Origin: Vreelandella lutescens
GTDB taxonomy: Bacteria; Pseudomonadota; Gammaproteobacteria; Pseudomonadales; Halomonadaceae
NCBI RefSeq assembly: GCF_014640815.1
Contig: NZ_BMHM01000002.1
Location: 248,001 to 312,000, forward strand
DNA: 64,000 nucleotides
Direction of reading: 5' to 3'
Shown: positions 35,474 to 43,452 of the stretch, one piece after another
Layout: the number at the start of each line of letters is the position of its first letter
How positions within the stretch are numbered: position 1 is the stretch's first letter
Notes under the pieces: model-generated
Told to the model about the DNA's origin: nothing
Seen by the model: only the letters and a program-made list of their open reading frames with translations
The model's database searches: none
Position numbers and translations under genes: made by a program

Positions 35474-36066
35474 TGGCAGGTAAAGACATAAGGGCGGATA
35501 GAGGGGGCCTCGCTTATGATGGTTCTGGAGTTGGAAATAAACCAACGTTTAATATAAATCAAACTGCAAGGTATCGTTCTCTACTTAATCCACTTTTAGA
35601 AAAAATAATAGATAATTATGACCAAAAGCCGAAAAAATCAGATGATAACGAACTACCGGATCCTATGGAAAAGATTGAGTTTAATGACGTTAAAGTTTTT
35701 GGTGAAGAGATCAATGAATGCATAAGTTTTTTATCTGTTGTTGAGGAGCAGGTCGACGCTATTGATGATGAGGAACCAGGATCAAAGGATAAGTTTCTTA
35801 AAGCTATACACCAAAACTATAAAAATCATAGAAGAGAATTATTAATAATCAATAAGGCTGATCCGTCAAAAAAAGAAGATGTTATTAGTTTGGTGCGCTC
35901 TAACGCGGATAACCTCATACTGAGTGTGTCTAATACAGTTATAGGTTTTGCTGAAGTTGATTTACATCACTGTCCGGTCGAAGACGTCCAAGGGGCAACT
36001 AGTTTGATTGTTTGCTATGGATTCGTTAATTGCAAAATATTGGAAAGACCCGATGATTATAAGTAA
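35473..36066 (+). CDS. Probable ABC-3C system CTD-family protein
   Basis: 197 residues. After a Gly/Asp/Asn-rich N-terminus (6-28) comes a helical region with EKIEFNDVKVFGEEINECIS (66-85), SVVEEQVDAIDDEEPGSKDK (88-107) and FLKAIHQNY. This resembles the C-terminal domain that joins effectors to ABC-three-component systems (EKIxYN, then an acidic stretch, then KxKxLxxIxxxY). In most such proteins a toxin domain precedes the CTD; here there are only about 60 residues and no nuclease or protease motif. The ATG overlaps the previous stop by one base; the next gene starts inside its end. Confidence 0.7.
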   Translation: MAGKDIRADRGGLAYDGSGVGNKPTFNINQTARYRSLLNPLLEKIIDNYDQKPKKSDDNELPDPMEKIEFNDVKVFGEEINECISFLSVVEEQVDAIDDEEPGSKDKFLKAIHQNYKNHRRELLIINKADPSKKEDVISLVRSNADNLILSVSNTVIGFAEVDLHHCPVEDVQGATSLIVCYGFVNCKILERPDDYK

Positions 36067-36289
36067 CTTATCAGCACCCTATAAGAGCCTTTATGTCATT
36101 GGTGCAAATATACTATTTGTATTGCGCTCCTTAGAGAATATGTCTGTCGACCCCTTAGAACTATTTGAGAAATTCAAAATCTCAAATGAAAACGTCTCGC
36201 TCGCTTATTTCAACTTTGGTTTGGATTGGCTGTATATGGTCGGTGCTATTGAGCTAACAGATTTAGGTGACATTAAATTATGCAGCTAA
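36053..36289 (+). CDS. Probable ABC-3C middle component
   Basis: 78 residues from the ATG at 36053, after GGAAAG; it overlaps the previous gene by 14 bases and the ATPase gene by 10. The pattern PYKSLYVIGANILFVLRSLE, SVDPLELFEKFK and NFGLDWLYMVGAIELTDLGD is the small winged-helix-like layout of ABC-3C middle components, closest in memory to the MC6 group (P-x-K-S...IL..L, then V..L.E, then ALD.LY.LG.I). Expected role: bridging the ATPase and the CTD-family protein. Recognition rests on this pattern and on position. Confidence 0.72.
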   Translation: MIISNLSAPYKSLYVIGANILFVLRSLENMSVDPLELFEKFKISNENVSLAYFNFGLDWLYMVGAIELTDLGDIKLCS

Positions 36290-37977
36290 TTAAATTGCAG
36301 GTTCTAGTCGGTAAATTAGTTAGGCGAGAGATTAAATTCCAAGATGGTATAAACATTATTACCAACTCGGAAGCATCAGGGAATCATATTGGTAAGAGTA
36401 CCGCGTTACGGGTAATTAACTTTTGTCTTGGATCTGATGGTGAAAATATCTGGAACGATCCAGACTCAAGAACTACAAGCGATTCAATAAAAAAGTTCGT
36501 TACAAGTGGGAATGTAACATTTGTTTTGTACATGAATATAAGTGGCACTCCTTATTGTATAAAAAGGCGAATCATTGAAGCTCATCAGAAAACTCGCACA
36601 GTACTTAAGCGTTATAGCTGGATTAATGGCAATGAATACGATACCAATGATAAATTTCAAGAAGCCTTGGCTCCATTGCTAGGCTTTAGCATTGAGAGCC
36701 CTACCTATAGCGCAATAAAGAATCGCTTTGTCAGAATAGACAAAACTACTTCTCATGGCACGTATCGTTATTTAAACGTTCATACGTCAGATGCTTCCTA
36801 TATTTCTTACTATTCATACATATTTGGATTTGCAGGGCACAGTGAACTTTCAAGGGAAATACAGCTGAGTAAGGAGAAAAAGGAGAGCGAATCTCGAATA
36901 GCCATGCTACTAAATGGTAAGACTGAGCAAGATTATAAAGACAAGCTTAAGTCTATAGATGACGATATTGAGATATTGAATCAAAAAGAGGATGCATATG
37001 ATTTTAAAGATGCACAAAATGAGGGAATTACTCGCCTCAAGCACCAGAGAAAGCTAATAGCACAGGTTACAAGTGAAATCGCGCGCTTGGAAATTAGAAT
37101 GAATTATGCTCGACGAACAATAGCCAACTATGCTTCCAAACAGTCCGATCTCGACGTCAATATGATTGAAGCCATCTATGCGGAGGCGAAATCACTAGTG
37201 CCTAATCTGAGCAAATCTCTAGAAGAGGTTATCAATTTTCACGACTTGGTAATACGAAAAAAATCAGAGTATGTTAATCAACAGCTCGCTGAATACACAC
37301 TAGACAGGGAAAGCAAACAAGCGGAGCTAGAGGCTCTTTTAAGAGAAGAAAAATCTTTGATAAAGGCTATTTTTACTGAATCACATTTAGGTGGCTTTAT
37401 TGTTATTGAGAAGGAGTTGCAGGATAAAAGAGAGGAGCGGGGAAGAGCGAGTATGATTGTAGACGAAATCGCTTCTGAAGCGAGGAAGATTAAGAAGTTA
37501 GAGTTGATAATTACAAAGCTAAGGCAGAACAATCAAGCGCATATGTCACAACTAAAAACTAATGTCGATGTATTTAATAAGGAATGCAAGGAATATACGC
37601 GCGCTTTATTCAAGAGCTTTGCTCTGAGTATAAATGTTGACACCAATAGCGCCACTAATGAACTTGAGTTTTCTATAGTTAACCAAGAGAAGGTTGCCGG
37701 TGATGGGGCGCCGCGTGCAGCTGCGCTAGCATTTGATATGGCCTTTGTAGAATACGTAAAAAATGTAAAAGAAAAATTACCTCAGTTCACACTGCAAGAT
37801 CATCTAGAAGCGGCAGATCCAGATAAAATAGCTACTTTAGCTCGCATAGCTAATAAAAAGAAAATCCAAGTAGTGATGGCTATATTAAGTGATAAATTGC
37901 AATCACTTGATCAAAAGTTTATTGATGATAATACAGTGTTATGGTTAAAGCAGTCAGATAAATTTTTTAAGATCTGA
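36280..37977 (+). CDS. DUF2326-type ABC ATPase of an ABC-3C system
   Basis: 565 residues. SMC/Rad50-like ABC ATPase: N-terminal strand block IKFQDGINIITNSEASGNHI leading to Walker A GNHIGKST (34-41) and LRVINFCLG; long charged coiled coils (about 200-300 and 340-440); C-terminal half with a GDGAPRAAALAFDMAFVEYV block (about 474-492) in place of the usual signature, and a Walker B aspartate at about 507 (FTLQDHLEAAD). These are the features of DUF2326 ATPases in ABC-three-component conflict systems. Codon use is AT-rich, unlike its neighbours, which suggests horizontal transfer. It is the last gene of the four-gene unit. Confidence 0.85.
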   Translation: MQLIKLQVLVGKLVRREIKFQDGINIITNSEASGNHIGKSTALRVINFCLGSDGENIWNDPDSRTTSDSIKKFVTSGNVTFVLYMNISGTPYCIKRRIIEAHQKTRTVLKRYSWINGNEYDTNDKFQEALAPLLGFSIESPTYSAIKNRFVRIDKTTSHGTYRYLNVHTSDASYISYYSYIFGFAGHSELSREIQLSKEKKESESRIAMLLNGKTEQDYKDKLKSIDDDIEILNQKEDAYDFKDAQNEGITRLKHQRKLIAQVTSEIARLEIRMNYARRTIANYASKQSDLDVNMIEAIYAEAKSLVPNLSKSLEEVINFHDLVIRKKSEYVNQQLAEYTLDRESKQAELEALLREEKSLIKAIFTESHLGGFIVIEKELQDKREERGRASMIVDEIASEARKIKKLELIITKLRQNNQAHMSQLKTNVDVFNKECKEYTRALFKSFALSINVDTNSATNELEFSIVNQEKVAGDGAPRAAALAFDMAFVEYVKNVKEKLPQFTLQDHLEAADPDKIATLARIANKKKIQVVMAILSDKLQSLDQKFIDDNTVLWLKQSDKFFKI

Positions 37978-38183
37978 TAAAGTACATTTATCATCCTTAA
38001 TCTCAATAGTTTGAATCGTCCCCAAAAATTTGAGGATTTTAGCTAAATTTGAGAGTCCGCTATTGGCCGATAACAGCAGTCCAGCCACAGCCACAGGTTC
38101 AATCCTAGCAATCAATGAAGGTCGCCCACAAGCTCCCCAAAATACCGCAACAAATTGAGCGGCACGCCAAACCACAACAACCC

Positions 38184-40052
38184 TCAGCCCGATAACCCCC
38201 CATGACCACCCACAAACCCACTCAACAGCCGCTCTATTTCCTGGGCAGGCATCGGGCGGAAGAAGAAGAACCCTTGAACGAGGTCGCAATGCATATCGCG
38301 CAGCAGTGACAACTGTTCGGCATTCTCGACGCCCTCGGCCACCACCTCCAACCCCAGCCGATGACCGATGAGGATGGCCCCCTCCATGATGGCTCTGTCC
38401 TTTGGCTGCGTGGGGGCGTCGTGGATGAAGGAGCGGTCGATCTTCAGAGCGGTGACGGGAAAGTGTTTGAGGTAGCTCAGGGAGGAGTAGCCGGTCCCGA
38501 AGTCGTCGAGAGCGATGTGAAAACCGCGATGATAGAGCCGCCGCAGGTCTTCAAGCACGGTCTCGTCGGATTCAATCAGGACATTCTCGGTCAATTCGAT
38601 GCCGATATCCCGCGGCCCAAGGCCGTGACGCTGCAGCGTGTCTTCGAAGCGCTTGAGGGCATCGGGGCGCACCAGCTGGCGGCCCGAAACATTGATGTCA
38701 ACGCGGTGCTCATGAAACCCTTTAGCACGCCATTCCACCTGCTGGCGGCAAGCCTCTTCGATGACCCAGTCGCCCAGACGATGAATCAAACCGGAACGCT
38801 CGGCCAGCGGGATAAACTCGGCAGGCGTGGTCATCGGGCCATCGGCAGGCTCCCAGCGTATTAAGGCCTCGAGATTCTCTATTCGCCCACTGGCCGCCGA
38901 AACCTGAGGCTGGTAGTGGAGGGAGAATTCACCGTTATCCAGGGCTTCCTCGAGGCGTGCCAAGAGATAGTGCTGGCGAACCAGCTCATCATGGAGCTTC
39001 TGTTGGAAGAAACGTACAGCACCCCGACCCTCCAGTTTGGCACGGTTCTTGGCAACATCCGCATTACGGATCAACTCGCGTGATGATTCACCATTCTCGG
39101 GAAAGAGTGCCAGACCCAGGCAAGCCGTGACCTGACGCTCCCGGCCATCCAGAATGAAAGGTCGCCGAAAGACATTCTGGACACGCCGAACAACCCGTCG
39201 GACATCGGTAGATAAGTGGGCGCAGGGGAAGGCCAGCACGAATTCATCGCTAGAGACTCGGGACACTAAGTCAGTGGCTCGCTGGCACTCTCTCAGTCGC
39301 TGAGTCAGCTCAACGAGCAGGCGATCGCCCTGATCATAGCCAAGGGCATCATTGATCTCGACGAAATGATCGATGTCTACGTAGATGGTGGCTAGGCCCT
39401 GGCCCTGGCGTCGACAGGCATCCAACAGACTGTCCAGATCGGCTTCAAACGTCTGGCGGTTAGGGAGATGGGTGAGCCTGTCGAAACGGGTGGCAAATTC
39501 CAGGTCGCGGTGGGCGCGCTTTTGGTCGGAAAGATCGACATCCACGCAGAACATCAAGGGGGCGTCGGTATGCTCATTGAGCATCAGATGCTGCGAAAAG
39601 ACCGATACCAGTTCACCGCTTTTGTGCTGGAGCTCGAGTTCATCGGCGGGTATATCGACCCCTTCTTTGATCCAAGCAGCATGCGCCTGGATCATGTCAT
39701 CACGCATGAAAGCAGGAATGATCAGGTCTTCCAGTAACTGTCCCAGGGCTTCCTCGGCGGCATAGCCGTAGAGACGCGTGCTACCCTCATTCCAGTAAAC
39801 CACTCGCCGATCGCGATCATACCCCTGAACCGCCACCTTCGGCAGGCTCTCTAGCAGGGCACGGAATCGCTGTTCACTCTCCAGATACTGGCGGCGTACT
39901 AACTCGACTTCTTCTCTGCTGGCTTCATGCGAATCAATGCCAGCCGTTAACGTTGCCTTTGGCGACTCCAACACGAGCGCACCGGAAAACTCCCTGCGGT
40001 GTTTCTTCAGGCGCTCCGGATCTGTGTGATGTCGGGAATCGCTGGCAGTCAT
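38184..40052 (-). CDS. PAS-GGDEF-EAL protein, probable c-di-GMP phosphodiesterase
   Basis: 622 residues from the ATG at 40052 (AGTGGA upstream; the GTG at 40061 has no site). Domains: PAS (about 50-175, VVYWNEGSTRLYGYAAEEALG), GGDEF (about 190-350), EAL (about 365-610). The GGDEF signature is degenerate (RVSSDEF), so cyclase activity is unlikely. The EAL domain keeps NLEALIRW, ELTENVLIES, DDFGTGYSSLSYLK, LKIDRSFI and EGVENAEQL, so hydrolysis of c-di-GMP is expected. No membrane helix. It closes the right side of the AT-rich island (206-base gap, no clear signal except two AAATTTGAG repeats at 38026 and 38045). Confidence 0.9.
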   Translation of the reverse strand: MTASDSRHHTDPERLKKHRREFSGALVLESPKATLTAGIDSHEASREEVELVRRQYLESEQRFRALLESLPKVAVQGYDRDRRVVYWNEGSTRLYGYAAEEALGQLLEDLIIPAFMRDDMIQAHAAWIKEGVDIPADELELQHKSGELVSVFSQHLMLNEHTDAPLMFCVDVDLSDQKRAHRDLEFATRFDRLTHLPNRQTFEADLDSLLDACRRQGQGLATIYVDIDHFVEINDALGYDQGDRLLVELTQRLRECQRATDLVSRVSSDEFVLAFPCAHLSTDVRRVVRRVQNVFRRPFILDGRERQVTACLGLALFPENGESSRELIRNADVAKNRAKLEGRGAVRFFQQKLHDELVRQHYLLARLEEALDNGEFSLHYQPQVSAASGRIENLEALIRWEPADGPMTTPAEFIPLAERSGLIHRLGDWVIEEACRQQVEWRAKGFHEHRVDINVSGRQLVRPDALKRFEDTLQRHGLGPRDIGIELTENVLIESDETVLEDLRRLYHRGFHIALDDFGTGYSSLSYLKHFPVTALKIDRSFIHDAPTQPKDRAIMEGAILIGHRLGLEVVAEGVENAEQLSLLRDMHCDLVQGFFFFRPMPAQEIERLLSGFVGGHGGLSG

Positions 40053-40314
40053 GGGGTCCACTTAAAAAACACTGTTAAGAGCCATCATAATGGCAACAGT
40101 AGGCACTTTGTTGTGATTATCCTACACCTAATTGTAGGAGATAACCTATACCTATACGTCATCAACATTTTGATCCTTTTTTCAACAAAATCGCTCTTTT
40201 TAAGTACATTTCTTTGACATATCCTTGCAAACCTTTTCATTTTCTTCCTGTTGACCGTGGTGTTTAAAACGGCAGCACCGGGCAATTCCGCCCAGTTAAC
40301 AGGAGAATACCCAC

Positions 40315-41121
40315 ATGAAACTCGATATTCTCAGGCACGGTTTCGAACACACCTCCATGCCTGCCGATTCACTCGCCGATTATTGGCATCCAGGAGTGAC
40401 CGAAGCGCTGAGGCAGCAGGATTGGGCGAAAACCGATATTCGGGAGCGAATCGACCTAGCCGCCTGGCAAGGGTTTACCGCAGACCTGCCGCGCGATCCC
40501 TATGTCAATCAGCGATGGAAGCGGATGTCATGGCTCGCTTTGAATGATCAGGGGGACATAGAGGAGATGGGCCAATGCCCCATGGCCCAGGGAGGTGCCT
40601 TTAACGATGCTGAAAGCATGGCGGATCGCCTGCGCTACTATGATCCGCTGACGGAAGAATTCTTGGCACGCTCTGATGTGAAGGCCTTCGTTCACGCCTG
40701 GGCAAGGCTGTGGAGTATCGGTGCGCACGAACCTATCCTGATGCAGATCACCGGGGTTCGTGGGGAAGGCAGCATCGACCCCCTGCAAGGGCAGGGGATT
40801 CATGCCGATGGCTGCAAGGCCCTTAGCATTCTGGTCCTCAATCGGGAAAACGTGGCGGGTGCCGAAAATCACCTCTACGCGGACAAGGCAGGCACGCAGC
40901 CCTTGGTCGATATCACCCTGAATCCGGGTGATATCCTTCATCTGCGTGATGACCGGCTATTCCACAGTGTCGACGGGATCGAACAGCTTAAAAGTGAGGT
41001 ACCCTTTGAGAGGTTTATCATCATCATTAACAGCCGTTTCGTGGATGACTTCCAGAACCGCATGTTGCGCCGCTACTTCCCGGAAGCGGTCCTCAATGAG
41101 AGCTATGGACACTCTCGGTAA
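40315..41121 (+). CDS. 2-Oxoglutarate/Fe(II) dioxygenase family protein
   Basis: 268 residues, of the family that includes the L-isoleucine 4-hydroxylase of Bacillus (2OG-Fe dioxygenase, PF10014-type). Iron ligands are visible: GIHADGCKALSILVLNR supplies His-x-Asp, and DRLFHSVDGIEQL supplies the distal His; FERFIIIINSRF contains the likely 2-oxoglutarate-binding Arg. Also NQRWKRMSWLAL and QCPMAQGGAFND. Likely substrate is a free amino acid or a related small molecule, but it cannot be named. AGGAG precedes the ATG; a strong terminator follows. The upstream region (40053-40314) is AT-rich with a TTGACA at 40214 and probably a divergent promoter. Confidence 0.85.
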   Translation: MKLDILRHGFEHTSMPADSLADYWHPGVTEALRQQDWAKTDIRERIDLAAWQGFTADLPRDPYVNQRWKRMSWLALNDQGDIEEMGQCPMAQGGAFNDAESMADRLRYYDPLTEEFLARSDVKAFVHAWARLWSIGAHEPILMQITGVRGEGSIDPLQGQGIHADGCKALSILVLNRENVAGAENHLYADKAGTQPLVDITLNPGDILHLRDDRLFHSVDGIEQLKSEVPFERFIIIINSRFVDDFQNRMLRRYFPEAVLNESYGHSR

Positions 41122-41141
41122 ATTGAGCGCCTAGCAATACC

Positions 41142-41185
41142 AACGCCCCCGGAGTGTCGTTCAGAGCTCCGGGGGCGTTTTGTTT
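41142..41185 (+). terminator. Rho-independent terminator after the dioxygenase gene
   Basis: AACGCCCCCGGAG (41142-41154) pairs with CTCCGGGGGCGTT (41167-41179), followed by TTTTGTTT. Confidence 0.92.
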
Positions 41186-41259
41186 GGGGGAGTGGGATTA
41201 AGGAGCGCGAAGCGGCTTATACTCTGTTGCACGTTTCTTAATTCAGACGAGTCCTACCG

Positions 41260-42057
41260 ATGCATCGGCGATGTGTATTACCTTTTTTCCTGGCGGGGCT
41301 GTTGGGCTTGTTGTCGGGTTGTGGGGAAACGCCTACCGGGCGTTCTCAACTGGCGTTGGTGCCTGGCCCGTTAATGGCGGATATGGGGGCAGACGCCTTT
41401 GATCAGCTACGCAATACCCAGCCGATCAGCCGCGATGCGCAAGCGAACCGGCTGGTGCAGTGCGTGGCAGAAAAAATAGTGGCAGGTGCGGAGGCGAGCT
41501 ACCCAGGGCTCGATTTCCCCGAGCGCTGGGAGGTGGTGCTGTTTGATGAACCATCCCCTAACGCGTTTGCGCTACCGGGCGGGCGTATCGGTGTGCATAG
41601 CGGCCTGTTGCAGGTGGCGGAAACCCCTGCCCAGCTTGCCGCCGTGATGGGGCATGAAGTGGCCCACGTACTGGCCGACCACGGCAATGAACGCTTAACC
41701 CAACAGCTGGGCATTAAGGCCGTGTTGCTGGTGGTGGGGTTGCTGGGGGAAGGGGAGTTTGGCAATCAGCAGTTGATGCAAGCGCTGGGGGTGGGGGCGC
41801 AATTAGGTATTAGCCTACCGTTTAGCCGTACCCACGAAGAAGAAGCGGATTTGATGGGCGTGGAGATTATGGCCCGTGCGGGCTTTGACCCGCAGCAGAG
41901 CGTGGCGCTGTGGCAAAACATGGCGGCGGCGGGTAGCAGCCAGCCACCGGAGTTTTTGTCTACTCACCCGGCTCATGAATCGCGCATTCGAGTGCTGCAA
42001 GAGGCGCTTGAAGAGGCCAACGCTACTTACCGCACCGTGACTCCGGCGCAGTGCTAA
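41260..42057 (+). CDS. M48 family metalloprotease, lipoprotein
   Basis: 265 residues. Signal peptide with lipobox LLSGC (Cys about 21), so it is a lipoprotein, presumably anchored in the outer membrane facing the periplasm. Zinc-protease motif VMGHEVAHVLADHG (HExxH) and a third ligand in EEEADLMGVEIMARAGFDP. LPGGRIGVHSGLL and STHPAHESRI are typical of the LoiP/YcaL group that degrades misfolded outer-membrane proteins. A stand-alone gene between two intergenic regions. Confidence 0.92.
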   Translation: MHRRCVLPFFLAGLLGLLSGCGETPTGRSQLALVPGPLMADMGADAFDQLRNTQPISRDAQANRLVQCVAEKIVAGAEASYPGLDFPERWEVVLFDEPSPNAFALPGGRIGVHSGLLQVAETPAQLAAVMGHEVAHVLADHGNERLTQQLGIKAVLLVVGLLGEGEFGNQQLMQALGVGAQLGISLPFSRTHEEEADLMGVEIMARAGFDPQQSVALWQNMAAAGSSQPPEFLSTHPAHESRIRVLQEALEEANATYRTVTPAQC

Positions 42058-42127
42058 ATGTTTTATCGCCCTATGTTCGCGAACGAACAGTGAGCCTCTA
42101 ACTTAAAGCGCAAGGTAGCTGTGAACG

Positions 42128-42193
42128 GGGCAAAGGAATTGCCCAAACAAGGACGTTACGCTAAGCGCTGCAAGGAATGCAGCGCAATCTTTT
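42128..42193 (+). ncRNA. Candidate CsrA/RsmA-binding small RNA (tentative)
   Basis: Two hairpins both display AGGAA in the loop: GGGCAA-AGGAA-TTGCCC (42128-42144) and GCGCTGCA-AGGAA-TGCAGCGC (42165-42185), the second followed by AATCTTTT as a short terminator. Between them CAAGGAC gives a third, unpaired GGA. This is the layout of Rsm/Csr sponge RNAs. The 5' end is not defined; TGTTCG-CGAA-CGAACA at 42075-42090 might be an upstream control site. The rest of the intergenic span 42058-42294 shows nothing else. Confidence 0.35.
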
Positions 42194-42294
42194 AATACTC
42201 CCACTTGCCGCTTCTCTTTTTAATTGTGTTGCTTATACGGTTGATATCTGCAAGTGAGATTAAGCGCACCTATCCAATGTGCCAAGAAGGTGAT

Positions 42295-43200
42295 ATGCCT
42301 ATATCTACCGGTAGCCAAGATTGCTTGACCGATTTAACGCAATTTGGCGCAGACCCTGGGTTGCTTCACGCTTACACGTATATACCCCAAAGTTATTCAA
42401 AAAATGGGCCGCTAGTGGTGGTGCTTCATGGCAGCACTCAGTCGGCGGAAAGTTATAATCGTGGAGCGGGTTGGTCTGAATTGGCCGACCAGTGTGGGGC
42501 GGCGCTGCTTTATCCTGAGCAACGAAAAACCAATAACCCTATTAGCAGTTTTAACTGGTTCAAGTCGGGGGATAGCCGCCGTGATGCCGGTGAACCGCTC
42601 TCTATTCACCATATGATTGAGCGCGTCATCAGTGAGCACGCGATTGACCCTGCGCGTGTGTTTATCACGGGAATGTCATCGGGCGGGGCCATGACCTCGG
42701 TGATGTTAGCGACGTATCCTGAAGTGTTCGCGGGCGGTGCCATCATCGCAGGTTTACCCTATCGTAGCGCGGATAACTTAATGCAGGCGGCCATTCGCAT
42801 GAAGGGCTATGGTGGTCCATCCGACCATAAGCTTGATGCGCTGGTACGAGAAGCCTCAACCTTTGAAGGCCCGTGGCCCACCATCTCTGTGTGGCATGGT
42901 GGCAGTGATTCTACAGTGGCCACTGCAAATGCCGATTCTATTGTGCGCCAGTGGCAGCAAATCCATCAGGTTGAGGGGCCGCCAACACGGATAGAAACCG
43001 TCGAGGGGGTTCCTCGCCAGGTATGGTGCAACGATAAAGGGCGTGAAGTCATCGAAGAATACATCATTGAAGGCATGGGGCATGGCACGCCCATTATGGC
43101 CGGCGGTGATGATGGGCTTGGTGAGGAAGATAAATACATGCTGGAGGTTGGGATTTCTTCGACCCGCCAGATCGCTCGCTTCTGGGGGCTTGTAGCGTAA
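42295..43200 (+). CDS. PHB-depolymerase-family esterase
   Basis: 301 residues from the ATG at 42295, directly after AGAAGGTG; a TTG at 42205 would add a hydrophobic segment that could be a signal anchor but lacks a site. Alpha/beta hydrolase of the type 1 short-chain PHA depolymerase/LpqC family: oxyanion region VVVLHGSTQSAESYNRGAGW, ALLYPEQRKTNNP, FNWFKSGDSRRD, serine motif TGMSSGGAMTSVML, aspartate in SVWHGGSDSTV, histidine in EGMGHGTPI. It probably hydrolyses polyhydroxybutyrate oligomers or other esters. Halomonas species commonly store PHB. Confidence 0.85.
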   Translation: MPISTGSQDCLTDLTQFGADPGLLHAYTYIPQSYSKNGPLVVVLHGSTQSAESYNRGAGWSELADQCGAALLYPEQRKTNNPISSFNWFKSGDSRRDAGEPLSIHHMIERVISEHAIDPARVFITGMSSGGAMTSVMLATYPEVFAGGAIIAGLPYRSADNLMQAAIRMKGYGGPSDHKLDALVREASTFEGPWPTISVWHGGSDSTVATANADSIVRQWQQIHQVEGPPTRIETVEGVPRQVWCNDKGREVIEEYIIEGMGHGTPIMAGGDDGLGEEDKYMLEVGISSTRQIARFWGLVA

Positions 43201-43365
43201 GCATCCATAAAGACGTTTCTGATTTAGCTATTACCCCCCTCATTACTGCGCGATAGCGCTCACCTTCTGACCGATTGGTAAACGTGGAAACCAACGCCAG
43301 GCACATTCGCCTTTTGCAGTGTATGGTGTGCAAAAAGCGGGTGGGGCATGGCATCGCTATTTATA

Positions 43366-43395
43366 CCGTTAACTTGGTAGTGACCAAGTTAACGG
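43366..43395. promoter_or_regulatory. Perfect 13-base inverted repeat upstream of diguanylate cyclase
   Basis: CCGTTAACTTGGT (43366-43378) and ACCAAGTTAACGG (43383-43395) are perfect arms around AGTG, 58 bases before the GTG start of the next gene. With no T-tract it looks like a repressor operator rather than a terminator. The regulator is unknown. Confidence 0.6.
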
Positions 43396-43452
43396 CTGGG
43401 CGCTGTCTACCGTCTATAAAAGCGTTGCCGTGTTAATGGGGAGAGTTGGGCT

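Noticed and set aside
34759..38183. Integrase, transposase or attachment sites bordering the AT-rich island
   Set aside because: None was visible. The two AAATTTGAG repeats (38026 and 38045) are both on one side and too short to count as element ends.
37954..38289. A 111-codon minus-strand frame spanning the gap between the ATPase and the EAL gene
   Set aside because: It overlaps the ends of two well-supported genes, has mixed composition and no ribosome-binding site; judged chance.
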